Positions 22,581 through 34,190 of a stretch of DNA of 64,000 bases are shown one piece after another. Made by a program: the position numbers and the translations under genes. Every line of letters starts with the position of its first letter. The stretch's first letter is position 1. The notes below the pieces were generated by a model, which was not told where the DNA came from, did not search any database, and saw only the letters and a list, made by a program, of their open reading frames with translations. Origin of the DNA: Agriotes lineatus (taxonomy: Eukaryota; Arthropoda; Insecta; Coleoptera; Elateridae). The DNA is taken from assembly GCA_940337035.1 (NCBI GenBank), contig OW679200.1:23353090-23417089 (forward strand), read 5' to 3'.

Positions 22581-23456
22581 GACGTCTTGCAGCATAATGT
22601 ATATACTAATTACATTAACAAACTGTGCGAGGACTTCAACTAGTTTATGCATATTGCTGCGCCATTTAACCATATGTACTGAAATTATAATTTTAACTAT
22701 TGAAAGACTATTACTTGAAACTTGAACAATAATATTATCTCGGCAACTTTAACCAGAAATAGTACTCCTCGCGGGTAAGACGGGATAATGAGAGGGAGCA
22801 CGGCAGTGCACGCTATTGATGCGCATGAATAGTCAGCCTCATCCGGCCCAATTCTGGTTATTCCTTCCTACACGCAAAAGGTAGTCCTATTTTTTTTTAA
22901 TAATTATTTCTTCCTTTTATTAAGATGCAATATTTTTAATATGTTGTTCAATTATTTTCTGTTTCGATTAACGCTATCACCAATTCTGTACGATTAAATA
23001 ATGAGACGTGGTTTTCAGTGCATGGTCTTTTTGTTCGATCTTTGGAAGTTCTCACTCGAGTCTAAAAAATGATAAATTTTAGAAAATTCGTTTATTCCGG
23101 GCCGAAATTTTCAATAATTTTAAAAGTGGCCCTTACCCGGTATGTTTGAGATATAATTACGATTACGAGATAGCGACTGGATTAACTTAGAAGAAATATG
23201 CTATAGTAGATATCGACTACAACGACATCGGATATAACGGTTATAAATGCGAAAGTTTAAGGACCCGGCCAGAGTTCATATTAAAAACATAGTCACCTGA
23301 AATTTAGTACAATTTATCGTATATAACGACTAGCTGTGGAAAGAATCCAGACAGTTCACAGGTAATTGCCGAATTTTACGGAAACAGTAAAGAACCCTGA
23401 TATTTCTGTTTAGTTGTCAATGCATCCTCGAACAGTGAGCACATAAAAAATAGCCA

Positions 23457-23533
23457 TGTCAAAGCGGAATGCTGCAATTATTTGGCGTTTAGAAGCCGGA
23501 GGGTCAAATGTTTCTATAGTCAAGGAATTAATG
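23457..23533 (+). pseudogene. CENP-B/pogo-type N-terminal helix-turn-helix remnant, copy 1
   Basis: The frame starts at ATG and reads MSKRNAAIIWRLEAGG then SNVSIVKEL before a stop. Copy 2 reads MSKRKAAIIWRLEAGG then SNVSIVKKFNVST (55539-55624). This matches the K-x-x-I-I-x-x-L-E-x-G-x-S-x-x-x-I-A-K-x-F-N-V-S-x-S-T helix-turn-helix at the start of pogo/Tigger transposases and CENP-B. Copy 1 lost a base at the end of the motif. The remaining transposase is deleted. Copy 2 is closer to the ancestral frame. Confidence 0.65.
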
Positions 23534-23625
23534 TAAGTACAATATAAATTTTTGGTACTAGAAATACGAATCAAAATTTTTGGAAAGCAAACAATTACTT
23601 AATTCTTGCTATCAATAAAGCATTA

Positions 23626-23816
23626 AGCTCGATCCACACTATCGGGCTACTCTCGGTTCGATCTCGCTCCGCTCAATTTTTTATACATTCTTAGCAATGG
23701 GCACGACCTGAGTTTGAGCGATACCTATAGTGTGAATGTGTCCATTGCTAACCATGTATAAATATTTGAGCGGAGCGAGATCGAACCGAGAGCAGCCCGA
23801 TAGTGTGGATCGAGCC
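23626..23816. mobile_element. PIF/Harbinger-type MITE, 191 bp
   Basis: Inverted ends of about 50 bp (GGCTCGATCCACACTATCGG at the right end reversed) with TTA target duplications at 23623-23625 and 23817-23819. Copy 2 has one TTA at 55712-55714. The 3-bp TTA target and GGC start fit PIF/Harbinger. Nested in the Tigger element. Confidence 0.85.
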
Positions 23817-24819
23817 TTATAGTGCATTAAAAAAACTCATTTAGGGATAGAATTGAATGTCACCTTCAATTCAAATCTACTCAAATTAACTTGAGCGCGT
23901 TTTAAAAAGATCTCACGTTGAGCAAGCTATGACCAAACTGAAGTTTATCTGAATCTGAGTCGAGTTAAATTAAAGATGATATATTCATTTCTATAAAAGG
24001 CCTACCCAAAATGAGTTTTCTTAAACGCACGATATTTTTTTCCAATTGGAATAAACGCAAAAATTAATAACTTTGTTTTTTTCGGCCTAGGCCAAAAAGT
24101 TATTCCTGTATCATTACCGCTTGTCGTCTTGCGTACTGTGATTTCTTGTTGTCTAACAACAACCATAACGTATCGAAATCATGTATTTTACGATCCCAAA
24201 ACATTTAGGAAAGCATCATTTTTCGTCCGATTGGAGAAAAACGTTTTTCTTTATTTATAGCGTGTTTGTAGCGACCTAAGGATATAACGACCGAATTCTT
24301 CCGGTCTCTTGGACGTCGTTATAAATGATCTACTGTTTTGTATGATCGTTATTATGAAAATGTTCAAAATAGAGATTTTTGAGGAAATATCCGTTTTTGT
24401 GTATCGTATTTTAATTCAGAAGAAGTGAGTTCGAAGTGATGTCTATCAGTCTGTCTATGTCCTCGCTACAGCCCAGACTTTTTAATCGATAGGCCAGAAA
24501 ATTGATATCTACGTTTTTAATATAAATTGGGAGATCCCAGTGGCGCTTTACTCTTATGTTTTCTCCTGTTTTCCGGGATTTTTTTTCACACATTTCAAAG
24601 ATTATTTTTATGAAGGGTTACACTTGTTATGAAAATATTCTAATACTTGCAACCTTTAGCAATGGGACTATATTAAAAACATTTCTTTTTCGGTAAAATA
24701 CCTGCTTGTTTTCATGCTTAGTCCGACAATATAAAAACGGCCCCTCGTAATACAGAGTGCGGCAACACCTAATGATATTTGTATATAAAGTATGAACGAA
24801 ACTTGTATCCTCTAGACTG

Positions 24820-25830
24820 CAGTGGTCGGCAACCCGCGGCCCGCGGGCCGCTTGCGGCCCGCCGCTCTCCGTCTTGCGGCCCGCGACTGTTTTGTAAATG
24901 AAAGTCTTATATACCTACCTAAAATTTAAATAATTGCGTCATGCGCGCGCAAAATTCAAGCGAGCGTGCATTTAATAAGAATGTAATATCACAGACACAG
25001 AGTTCAGCCGGCATAGTGCTGGGGTAGCGATTGCGTTGAACGCTTCGCTGACCGACAGCGCTTCGGTTTCGCTTCGGCAGCAGTCGCCATTTTTGGGAGC
25101 GAATTTATTTTCGCTCCATTTCCACTTCATTTCCGCTTGGCCACTTAGCAGAAGACGGTGTTTGGGTTTACTTCTAATTATAACCTAGAAAGGAATGAAT
25201 TTTTTAAAAGCATGGATTCTGAAACGACTCTGCTGCAGTTTAATGTTAAGAAATTAAAATGACCATTTTCTCAAAATCAGTAGTTGAAATTATTGAAACA
25301 AATAGCCACTGAAATGTGATACAAAAGTAGTAATTAAAAAAAATCAGTCTAATTTTGACAAGAGTTAAATGCTCAAACTCAAAATTCTTCATGAGGCCCA
25401 TTCTCATTCTCATTATTTTCTTTCAAATTTAAATGGAAATTTTGCAGCCCTTGTCCTGGCAAAAATACGTCACTACGTAATCACAACATAACTGACGTTT
25501 CTGTTTGTAAACATAGCGCTCGCTAGCCAAGGTCGTTCAGCCGTTCGCACTAAATTTTTTATCGGTACAGTTATATGTAGGTAGATATACTTTGTACATA
25601 GTTCTCGTATTTTTATTATTTTTCCTAATTTTTTTGTCATTGTTCCTGCGTATTAATAAAATTTAAATACAATGTTTTCGCATTTTTAATATCACCCCGA
25701 TATACATAGTATACCTATTAGTTACTGTTTTGTGGTATACCTATTATCAAAATTATGAATAAGTGCGGCCCGCCTTCACTTCATTTTGCCACTATGTGGC
25801 CCTTGCCTGCCAAAAGGTTGCCGACCGCTG
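24820..25830. mobile_element. Non-autonomous hAT, about 1 kb, copy 1 only
   Basis: The ends are CAGTGGTCGGCAACC and GGTTGCCGACCGCTG. CTCTAGA occurs on both sides (24810-24816 and 25831-25837), with three extra bases before the left end. Copy 2 reads TCCTCTAGAGGGATG without interruption (about 59877), so the insertion is real. Both ends are rich in GCGGCCCGC. No transposase frame. Confidence 0.85.
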
Positions 25831-25959
25831 CTCTAGAGGGATGTGTAATTAAACAAATATATTTATGTTGGCAGTGATGCGTAAAGGTACTTGATCCAAT
25901 ACTCATTATTAGTAATGTGGTCTTTTAAACAAGTAAAATGGCCTATTACTAACTCGTTT

Positions 25960-26055
25960 ACATCATAATCCACGTTGCCCTCGACACCGCGGGTTATTTA
26001 GCTTGTCTGCATCATAACCCACGTTACCCTTAACACCGTGGGTTATAATAACTAA
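25960..26055. repeat. Two tandem hairpins, ATAACCCACG...CGTGGGTTAT
   Basis: Two successive 33-bp hairpins in direct repeat. The first is slightly decayed (ATAATCCACG / CGCGGGTTAT). The second has perfect 10-bp arms. Both have loops TTGCCCTCGACAC / TTACCCTTAACAC. Conserved in copy 2 (about 60690-60772). Confidence 0.8.
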
Positions 26056-26354
26056 CCCACACGCGACTTGAAGTACTTAACTCACTCCCGTGGTTTATAA
26101 ATACTTTACCTACGACAGTGTGTAAAACTGACTTAGTTGGCAGTTTTAAGTTTGTAAAACGACTGTTTAATAACATGTTTTCATTAATTTACATCGTCAG
26201 TAGCAACGTGTTTAAAATATTTCATTAGGCACGTCGTCAATAGCAACGTGTTTTAAAATTCTTAACCATTCAAAATTACGATCGTTTGCTAGTAATTTTA
26301 ATTTATATTCAAAATATTAGTTATATTTACCGTGTTTTCCAGATTCTATCGTAG

Positions 26355-26490
26355 ATGAAATATTGCACGATACACATGCGTAAAGCATCTTTAGTCACTC
26401 GCGGGGTCTAAAACGGCCTCTCACTCGCGTTTTAGCGCTGCCCCACTCGTGACTACTGACTACTTTTACGCACTTGTATCGTAAATTACT
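26355..26490. repeat. CpG-rich foldback hairpin, copy 1
   Basis: Arms ACGATACACATGCGTAAAG and CTTTTACGCACTTGTATCGT, then an inner stem TAGTCAC..GGGG..TAAAACG against CGTTTTAGCG..CCCC..GTGACTA. Just upstream is ATCGTAGATGAAAT, similar to the boundary motif of other hairpins here. Copy 2 is 61085-61215. Confidence 0.75.
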
Positions 26491-26871
26491 ATTAGCCCAC
26501 TCTCAATTAACTTGTTACTTTGACTTTTTACAACTGTCAATAAAAAATGTATGCCTTTTTGGTATTTATTAAGTTGTATTATACACGTGGGATAAGTGCA
26601 TCATTAATGTACGTGTATGTAAGCACAACATTATATTAAATAATGCATTATCACACATGTATTGTACAAAAGTTTATCTACAGCTACCCAAAATTGAGAA
26701 AAGTGTATTAAGAAAAATGTCAAATCTGTCATTTTCAAAAATATTTTAGTATGCAAATGTCATTACGCCATTCATTTGACACTATTTCCTTTATGTTGTT
26801 AGAACAATTTTCCCGAAGCAATTACTTTAGCTCAAATCCTAGCATTTTCAAATTCAAAGACATGCGTTTAA

Positions 26872-27498
26872 CAGCGCTACCGTTCGTAAAATTACCGAAT
26901 ACCCACAACAGATGCCGAAAATACCCGATTTTACCCGCAAGTGCAAGACAGCAGAAAGCCCGCGAATTCAAATAATTTTATTTTTTATGTTTATTATTTT
27001 AATACTCCATAACTTAATAAAACTCAAGTTTTAATTATGTTTCTGTTTATTTATTAAAAATACAACATAAATTCTTTAAAGTAAAACAAATCTGGTGTGA
27101 TATGCGCACACAACTTCCTCTTACAGTGATCTTATAATTAGCCAAAAATTTGATTTTTAATTGTAAAATTTTTTCAAAAATTACAAATTCTACAGTAACC
27201 GTACAATATAATACAAATTTTAGAGGTATTCAACTGGAAAATCACCTATCTCACATCAGTACACATTAAAAAAGTAATAAAAATGTAAAATGTTCATTTT
27301 AAAATCAAATGGGGTAGAAAGCTATTGATATTTATTTAATATTGTTTTTTACGTTTGAAATTTTGAAGAAATAAAGCAAAGGGTAGCTTCAGCTTCATAC
27401 TACCCGAAATTACCCGTAATATTCAATACCCGCGTAATTACCCGCAAATGTCTGAAATACCCGCATTTCGGGTAATTACCCGCAGATTGGCAGCACTG
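26872..27498. mobile_element. hAT element with TACCCG iterations, copy 1 only
   Basis: GCGTTTAA is duplicated exactly at 26864-26871 and 27499-27506, and occurs once at 61605-61612 in copy 2. The ends CAGCGCTACC and GGCAGCACTG are imperfect inverted repeats. Near both ends TACCCG/TACCCGCA is repeated many times, likely subterminal binding sites. Part of the ACTTCC-end family (about 27097-27300) is nested inside. Confidence 0.92.
27097..27300. repeat. Partial ACTTCC-end family member inside the hAT
   Basis: It reads ACTTCCTCTTACAGTGATC followed by TTATAATTAGCC, then ATTCAACTGGAAAATCACC, parallel to 4657-5220 and 59926-60220 but internally deleted and lacking the 3' half. Confidence 0.65.
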
Positions 27499-27649
27499 GC
27501 GTTTAATAATGTTATCAAAAATTGACTCCATGCAAATCTTTCTTCCGCTCACTTTTCAAATATTAACGCATTGCAGTTTCTTTATGTTCTTGGAAATACA
27601 ATTTAATCTTCGTAAGCTTGTTTTACAAAGCAAGCTTGTTTTACAAAGC

Positions 27650-28363
27650 AAGCTTTGTTCGGCCGTCGCATTCTGCATGGATGATGTCATCTTGCCATTA
27701 TCACGTCTTAAGGGGTTCTCGACACCAGTCACACGCTGTAATTTTACCTGTGAATCCCCTGTTTAAGCAAAGCTGTTTCATCATTTCGGTCCGTGGTGTT
27801 CTTGACCTAACGAGTGGGACAAGGAACGTACATAAGTCGCGTCTGCGCTTGGTAATTTTGGCCTTTCTTGTTAGCGCGAAAAGCGTCAATGGGTTACATT
27901 ATCTATGGCATCAATCATCGTCTGGAGCTCAGATCGTGCAGCGGGGGTCGCTTACTGGTTCCCGGCGAGGCCTTGTAAGTTTAAAGTCGAAATTGTTTAA
28001 ATGTGAAACTCCATTGTTGCCGTAGTCAAGTCAGTCAAGTAGTGTCGTAAAAGGTTTGGCCAAGGGTTATTTTCGTTAGGTAGAGCTGGTATCACTAAAT
28101 GTACGCCAATGGCGGATTATTAAATGAAAAACCCAGTGAACGTGCTAAACAACTAGGTATCGTAGTGAAGTCGCCAATTTTTATCCCGCAACTACCTGTC
28201 GAATGGTGCTTCATTTTCTTCCCTTCCCGGGATATATATCGTCACGTGTGCTTAAATACCGCTCGATGCAGTTTCCAGTCGTTCCTTTTATTTGTGGCAC
28301 TAGCCTGGGGGATGCGACCACAGGTGTTGAGAACCAAGATGTAACATCTGGATTTCTATTAAG
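27650..28363 (+). other. GC-richer segment with conserved splice donors, possible non-coding exon or 5' UTR, copy 1
   Basis: This segment is visibly richer in G+C and CpG than its surroundings. It ends at AAG|GTAAAT (donor at 28364), and an internal donor-like CTT|GTAAGT lies near 27975. Both are kept in copy 2. Short frames here are not conserved between the copies (indels shift them), so a protein product is unlikely. It could be the promoter and first exon of a non-coding or host transcript, or an unrecognised transposon. No known family recognised. Confidence 0.35.
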
Positions 28364-28724
28364 GTAAATATCAGCCTATATGTTAACAGTGATTCGTTAA
28401 AGTGAATTATCGTAAAATTTTAATGTTTATATGTCGCCTTGCGATGGAAGTTTAAGTGAACATTCTTGATACGGTGTTTTACGTTGAAAGTCATGTAAAG
28501 TAATTCTTGTGGTAAAACTTAACGTGAATACCGTTTTGTCATTTGTATTTAGTTACAACGTTACCATCTAACCAAACTAACCCCTTTTGTTGATCGGTTT
28601 GAATGTAACCAGTAAACATTTCATGTTCTGTGTTTTACATATTTTATTTCATTAACAGTTTTGTTAATTGTTTATACGTTTTTCATTGGTGTTTGCATGC
28701 TTCATTTGTGTTTGTTTTGTACAG

Positions 28725-29100
28725 GAATCTAGATACGTGTAAGTTGATGCCATGAAAGGTAGATTCGAATCAGCTGTGTCGTCGCTACCTCAAGGTTGTG
28801 CCAAGGCAGAAGCAGAAAGTTGGGCCTACTTCCACATTCAAAGTTCATTTGTTGTTAATTTTACCCCGATTCATCCTGAATGTGGTGGCGCTTTCAATTA
28901 TTTACCATCTTTTACCTCTCGTACCGGAGTACAGCCCTAACTCAAAGGTCGTAAAAAACCCGCCCTCGCAGCTGAGTTTTAGCTGGAGCAAACCTTTCCT
29001 GTTACCGCCATCGTAACAGAGCTAGGGCCTTGTATTCTAGGTTTATTTCCCGTTTATGTCGTTGTTTCGTGTTTGTGCGGTAACAAGGTAATGAAGCAAT
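28725..29100 (+). other. Possible downstream exon of the same unit, copy 1
   Basis: A strong acceptor TTTGTTTTGTACAG|G precedes 28725, 361 nt after the donor at 28364. Fourteen bases later another GTAAGT occurs (28739), so a micro-exon or alternative donor is possible. Both signals are conserved in copy 2 (acceptor ends at 62810). The frame beginning at 28752 (MKGRFESAVSSLPQG) is disrupted by indels in copy 2 and is not claimed as a gene. Confidence 0.3.
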
Positions 29101-30371
29101 TACACAACTAGTGGTATAATAGAAGTTCATTATACTACTAATGGTGTAATGAACTTCATCACCTAACGGAAATAGTGTCAAATGAATAACGTAATAAGTC
29201 CTTATCCAAGCACTTGTATATAACATTTTGTATGGCACGTGTGTGTTATTACAAATAATTCACTCAACAAAACACCCCTCTCGGCCTGACGGCCTCGAGA
29301 GCTCAACTTTTCTCCCGTGGATTATTTGTTATATAAAACTTATACCATAAATAACTATAATAATATAATCTATACAATTTTGAAAGAATTACATAACTTT
29401 TACAAAATGATCAATACTACTGAAAGTGGTGCTGTGTATGGAAAATGGAGGAAATCACTAAACATTTGTTGTTGTTTTTGTTATTAAGATTTTTACGTAT
29501 TCAACAGAAATGACGTTACTACTAACATGTGAGCAAATGAAAACGAAATCACGCTGGCTTTGCAAAAATTTAGTCGTGCTCTATTACTTCTGATGTTTTT
29601 AACTTAACTATGACAGTTACAATATATAATAATTGTTTAAATTATCAAATTTTAAATTACACATGTTGAATCAAGAACAAAAAGTTTTTATAATCGAAAT
29701 GATTGATGTATCAGATGTAACTATCGCCCCGTCAAAAGAAGTAACATTCTCACTCTCTAAAATCATTAATTTCGCGCACTTAATCCAAAATTAACATAAT
29801 GACTATTGAACATTGTTTGTATTGCAAGACCAAACGGGATTATTAAGGATTAAAAATATTCTGTGTGGCTTATTACTTCTTTCTTTAAATTACAAAAGCT
29901 GAAACAACGTATCAAAACGTAATTAAACCACAATGTGTGATACAATGTTGAATTTAGAATAGAAAGGCCTTCTAAAATTTGACATCAGAAAATAAGAACC
30001 GTATTTATAAAAATTAAGTTGATAGTTGCTCGAAGACGAAAAGCTGGATCAAAAATTGATAACGTAATATTTAAGTCCATTAAAAATTGCTATAATGAAG
30101 TGTTGTAAGTTTTGCTCTACCTTTAATATTAACGCAAAAAAAAAATAAAATTGAAAATTAAAAAATTTGTTTTTAAGATAACTCAAACACGAAAACTCAT
30201 ACCAAGGATTTCTAGGCGTCATTTTGTTAGTCCTTTAATTACGCAACTTTTTTCCCATTTCACCAAATTTGTATCTCTTACTATTAACGAGATGCCCATA
30301 CTGGCCGCCCGTATCTTGGACACACTGTATGAGTGTATTTCACTCGAAACGAAAACACCTAAATATCTTCT
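29101..30371. other. AT-rich tract with one CpG hairpin; end of the copy-1/copy-2 match
   Basis: Near 29250-29330 CAAATAATTCACTC and GTGGATTATTTG flank CTCTCGGCCTGACGGCCTCG, another AT-outside, CpG-inside hairpin. Beyond that no feature. Base 29944 corresponds to the last base of the window, so the extent of duplication past this point cannot be seen. Confidence 0.5.
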
Positions 30372-30589
30372 ATACAGTTTTCATACCGAACGTATCAAAC
30401 CCACACACAATGCAAAAAAATTGAGTTTTTTCATATCGAACATGGGGAACAAACACCAATAAGTTGGTTCCAAGGAGCAAACCTTATTTATTATTGTTGA
30501 ATTCGAAGCTGTCACTCGATTTGAAAAACTCAATCTTTTCACATTATGCGCAAATCTGGTGTGTTCAGTATGAAAAATCTCTAACTGTA
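30372..30589. repeat. Imperfect inverted repeat of about 60-bp arms
   Basis: The left arm TACAGTTTTCATACCGAAC through AAAATTGAGTTTTTTC pairs with GAAAAACTCAATC through CAGTATGAAAAATCT. Short frames read across it in both directions mirror each other and are not genes. Confidence 0.55.
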
Positions 30590-30955
30590 TTTTTAAGCAC
30601 AATGATGTGAAACTTGGTTGTTTGTACAGATACCTAAAATGACTTGGCTACGGTTTGGATTATTTCCACCTCTGCATACCAGCCTACTATGATGGATTAT
30701 AAATTTGAATTTTCCTAAACTTACTCCAGCGATTAAGGTAGGCTATACCCACTTGATTTCAAAATCTTCTTTAGTATCTTCAAAAACATCCAGATACGAA
30801 TTTTCATTGCAAAAAAATTTAAAAAGTTTTAGAAGCAAGAACAGTTGTAAGGTGAAAACAAAATGACGTAAAACAAAAATTTAATATTTTTTTTGGATGC
30901 AAAGAAAATTTTAATTTAATCTTTACGTTTTACGAAAAGTCAGGTTATTACTGTA

Positions 30956-31610
30956 GAGTCCGTCAAATGCCATTTTGCCGTGTTTCTTACTGTAGTCCCC
31001 TTTAGGGCCAGATTTCGTTTTTAGGCGTTTCACGTAGTAAGGGGTGGAATGAACCACATTTGTTGGTGCCATAAATGCTATAAAATGCCCTTTTTCGTGA
31101 TAAATGCTATATTTTGAATAAATGCCATATTTTAATGCTATATTTCAATCAAAATCAATATTATGTGGCTAATTCACAACAAAAGGGCTTACAAATTTCA
31201 AAATAGACGTGCAGAAGTTTTAGTAAGTGCCAGGTACTAAGGTCGATGACCCGGGGCGGGGGTGACCGCTCGTCGCGCGCCTCAACGCTCAGGTAAGTAT
31301 CCTGTTACGTGCACTCGTCAACAACAACCCTGCGCTCTCCCCCTTCCCTTCAATGCACCTCGGATACCTAACCTACGTTCCACTTATTTGCCTTGTGCCC
31401 GTCGTTTTTATCAGATTACTTTGTCTTTTGTATTTGTGTTGTGGGATTTTTAATATTACTGGTGACATTTTTTCTAAAATTTCAACTTTTTCAAATAAAT
31501 ACTTATCATTTTTTATGCTTTATTTTGAAAAAAGTGCCATATTTTAAAAAAATAAATGCCATTTTGCTATGCTATATTTTGAAAAAATACGGGAATATTT
31601 TGACGGACTC
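30956..31610. mobile_element. TIR element with iterated AAATGCCATATTTT motifs
   Basis: Ends GAGTCCGTCAAA and TTTTGACGGACTC. Close to both ends the motif ATAAATGCCATATTTT or TGCTATATTTT is iterated, like subterminal repeats of hAT elements. GTTATTA occurs just outside each end (30944-30950 and 31613-31619), a possible 7-8-bp target duplication with a few unmatched bases. A GC-rich patch (31250-31400) sits in the middle. Confidence 0.6.
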
Positions 31611-32159
31611 GAGTTATTAGGTAACTTTGTGTTTGTACTAGGGCGATTTCTGTTTCAAAAATTGTACAAAAAATGAAATAATTAGCATTTACATTCTAAT
31701 AGTCGAATGATTAAGTTTGCCACAAAAGTAAAACGTAAAGTTCGATTTAAGGATCTTGGTTGTAAATGGATTTAGTTGCGCATATTATCACTTTTAGTTA
31801 AATAAAAATGTCAGTTGACTTTTGAGCAATCTTTTGTAATAAATTTCTAGGTTTCATTTTTTTTACTTGGTTTCGTATTGGAAAAAATCTGAGGCAGTGG
31901 AGAATATTTTCCTTACATAACGATCTGTAACGTTATAATGTTTTTGAACAATTTTTGAAACAGAAATCAGCTCAGTAAAAACTCAAAATCATTCAAGAAC
32001 TTAACCAAATTTTTAAAAAACATTTTTACTTCACAAAATGATTAAATTTTGGTTTTAGGTGATTCTATATTTTGGCCATATTGCTATTTTATTAGTATTG
32101 CTTATAATAAAAATTATTTTCATCTTTTTGCAAAAAAAAAGTATCTGGAGATTTTTGAG

Positions 32160-32270
32160 GATACTAGTGTACTAGCTTTAATGCACGACGCGAAGCGAAG
32201 TGCTTTTAACGTCGCTAGTGCTTTAATGCCACTTATACACGTATATCATACGCTACTTTTTCTACGATCG
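32160..32270. repeat. Hairpin-family member, minus-strand boundary motif
   Basis: The boundary motif TACTTTTTCTACG (complement CGTAGAAAAAGTA) is at 32253-32266. Internal short complementary blocks include CACGACG and CGTCGC. One of several such units between 32 and 35 kb. Confidence 0.45.
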
Positions 32271-32489
32271 TAGCAGAAATATAAAAATTTTGTTCGGTGA
32301 CACTTTTTCCGTCACATTGTGTTAGTAGGTTATATTGACATTCAAACTTAGGGCAAAGCGTGTTTTAATATAGTATTAAAACACGCCACCAATGGCAACG
32401 TGTGAAAAAGACGTAATTGGGGCCCTAATATTAAGAGTGCTACAAACGTCACTTTTGACACTAGAAACTGTGTAAAAAGTTGTCATTTT

Positions 32490-32650
32490 GACACGATCGT
32501 AGAAAATAGTATATTATGTTATTAGGAGCAAATGTTATACTTTATGTGGCGTGGCTGGACGGTTTATCTGCCGAGGCAGATAAGTACAGCCGAGCCACAT
32601 AAAGATACTTTTTCTCCGAATAACATATAGTATTTTTTCTACAAACGTTT
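32490..32650. repeat. Nested cruciform, hairpin-family member
   Basis: It is bounded by CGTAGAAAATAGTATATTATG and the inverse TAGTATTTTTTCTAC. Inside, CTTTATGTGGC pairs with GCCACATAAAG, and within that TTATCTGCC pairs with GGCAGATAA. Confidence 0.7.
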
Positions 32651-32829
32651 TTATACAAATTTATTACAACTTTGTGAACAAAATTCGAAGAAAGTACATG
32701 ATCTCGTCAGCGGCAGATAAAGTGTTTTAGATGCCATGGCAATGAAGTGACAGTTTAGCATCATCAATCAAGCAGTATAATGTCACATTTTACTGCCGTT
32801 TGAAGAAATAGTAATTTTTGTATTAAGTG

Positions 32830-32990
32830 CGCGAAATGAGTGTTTTTTTATGGCGCGTGAGAATGTCAATTTTCGCCGAGACCGTTAGGTCGAGGCAGAC
32901 AAGTCATTCAAACGCGCCATAAAAACACGAATTTTGCCACGAAATACAAACAACGCTTTTTCTACAGCCGTCAAAAAAGAATAAAAGATT
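32830..32990 (-). repeat. Hairpin-family member, minus orientation
   Basis: On the minus strand: TTTTGACGGCTGTAGAAAA, then TTGTTTGTATTTCGTGG, GTGTTTTTATGGCGCG and CTTGTCTGCCTCGACC. GTGTTTTTTTATGGCGCG (plus strand, 32840) and CGCGCCATAAAAACAC form the stem. The same block order occurs at 56981-57064, showing homology, not chance. Confidence 0.7.
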
Positions 32991-33768
32991 CTCTGCAACA
33001 AAATCATACGTATATAGCAAATACGTAAAGTAATATTATTATGTACGTAACGTTTTATATGTGTTGTAACTAAGGAAATGGTGTTCCAAAACCGTTTTTT
33101 CACTGCTAGCCGTGAAGAAATATTATTTTTCTATAACCATTTAAAAATGAACAACTTTCGTCACGTTTTACCCCAACCGAAAACCCCAATTCCGGGACCA
33201 GTGATAGAATATCCCGTAACGTTAACTTTCGTCTCTAGTGACTAAAGTAAGTGGTTGCAATTTCAGATATTAAATATATTCTTCCATATCCAATTGTAAT
33301 TTAATTTTACAAAGCACAATGAAAAACATGATTTAGCACAAAATCGTGTAAATTTACTTTGTATAATGTCATAAATGCAAAATACAGTTATAAAAATTAT
33401 CACGAAATTGGTAGGATGAGCCTTGCTCTTGGACGGTAGTGTTTTAGTTGCTATGCGACGCTTTCAAGCGGCCATATTAGTCAGAGTTGTCAATTGCGCG
33501 ATACAAACGAAAGCATGGTATGACAATTAGCTTTTCTCACTGGCTACTTTATCTGCATTAAAAAAGGGGTATATCCCTAAATCCCAGATTTCGTCAAGAT
33601 CAGTTAAAGATAATTGAACTTTCTCAAACTTTTTATACACCTATATAACGAACCATGGTTATAGTAAAAGTATAGTGTTTTACTCGTCGAAAAGCATTAC
33701 GCCTCGTTTGATAAACTGTTCTCTCGTTTGCAGAAAATGCTACTTTCGTCACTCGTTAAACAATGTAA

Positions 33769-33951
33769 CGGGTGTTCATAAACAGTCGTCATCCCAGTTG
33801 CTTTGAAAAACAAATGTTATGTCTTTGATTAATTCGTGCAACACAATGAAACGTCATTGAGTACTGTCATAGCGCATTTTTTCTCAATTTTAATAGACAT
33901 ACGTTTCTGAAGTCAAAACCTACTGGGATGACGACTATTTATGAACACCCG
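33769..33951. mobile_element. 183-bp MITE
   Basis: Ends CGGGTGTTCATAAACAGTCG and, reversed, CGGGTGTTCATAAATAGTCG, continuing to CATCCCAGT (about 31 bp, one mismatch). GTAA precedes and TTAC follows, extending the symmetry and obscuring any target duplication. Class not assigned. Confidence 0.8.
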
Positions 33952-34017
33952 TTACTATTTTTCACATGTTAAAAAAAGTTAAACTTCGCGTATCTATAGC
34001 GATGCATAAATGTCACG

Positions 34018-34190
34018 TTTTTTTGACGGCTGTAGAAAATAGATATTTATGTATTTAGTGTGTAAAGAGAGCCATTTTGGTATGAGGATGCGAGTTTCGT
34101 GCCGAGCGGCAGCGAGGCGCGAAAAGCAACCGAATACCAAAATGGCTCTTTACACTCGAAATACATACAACATTTTTTCTACGGTCCTAA
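34018..34190. repeat. Hairpin-family member with both boundary motifs
   Basis: GACGGCTGTAGAAAA at the left and TTTTTTCTACGGTC at the right are inverted. The inner stem is GTGTAAAGAGAGCCATTTTG against CAAAATGGCTCTTTACAC. The loop is CpG-rich (GCCGAGCGGCAGCGAGGCGCG). Confidence 0.75.

Larger units (their letters stand above)
23204..24335. mobile_element. pogo/Tigger element, copy 1
   Basis: The left end AGTAGATATCGACTACAACG and the reversed right end CAGTAGATCATTTATAACG are related inverted ends with a TA before the left one (23202-23203). The right flank is TA only in copy 2 (56231-56232). A short start of a pogo-type transposase is kept at 23457-23533. A PIF/Harbinger MITE (23626-23816) is nested inside. 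Copy 2: 55109-56230. Confidence 0.7.

Noticed and set aside
27618..28025. 135-codon plus-strand frame as a gene
   Set aside because: The frame is broken or shortened by indels in copy 2, no family is recognised, and changes are not biased to third positions.
30151..30462. 103-codon plus-strand frame
   Set aside because: It crosses an inverted repeat, has AT-driven composition and no recognisable motif.
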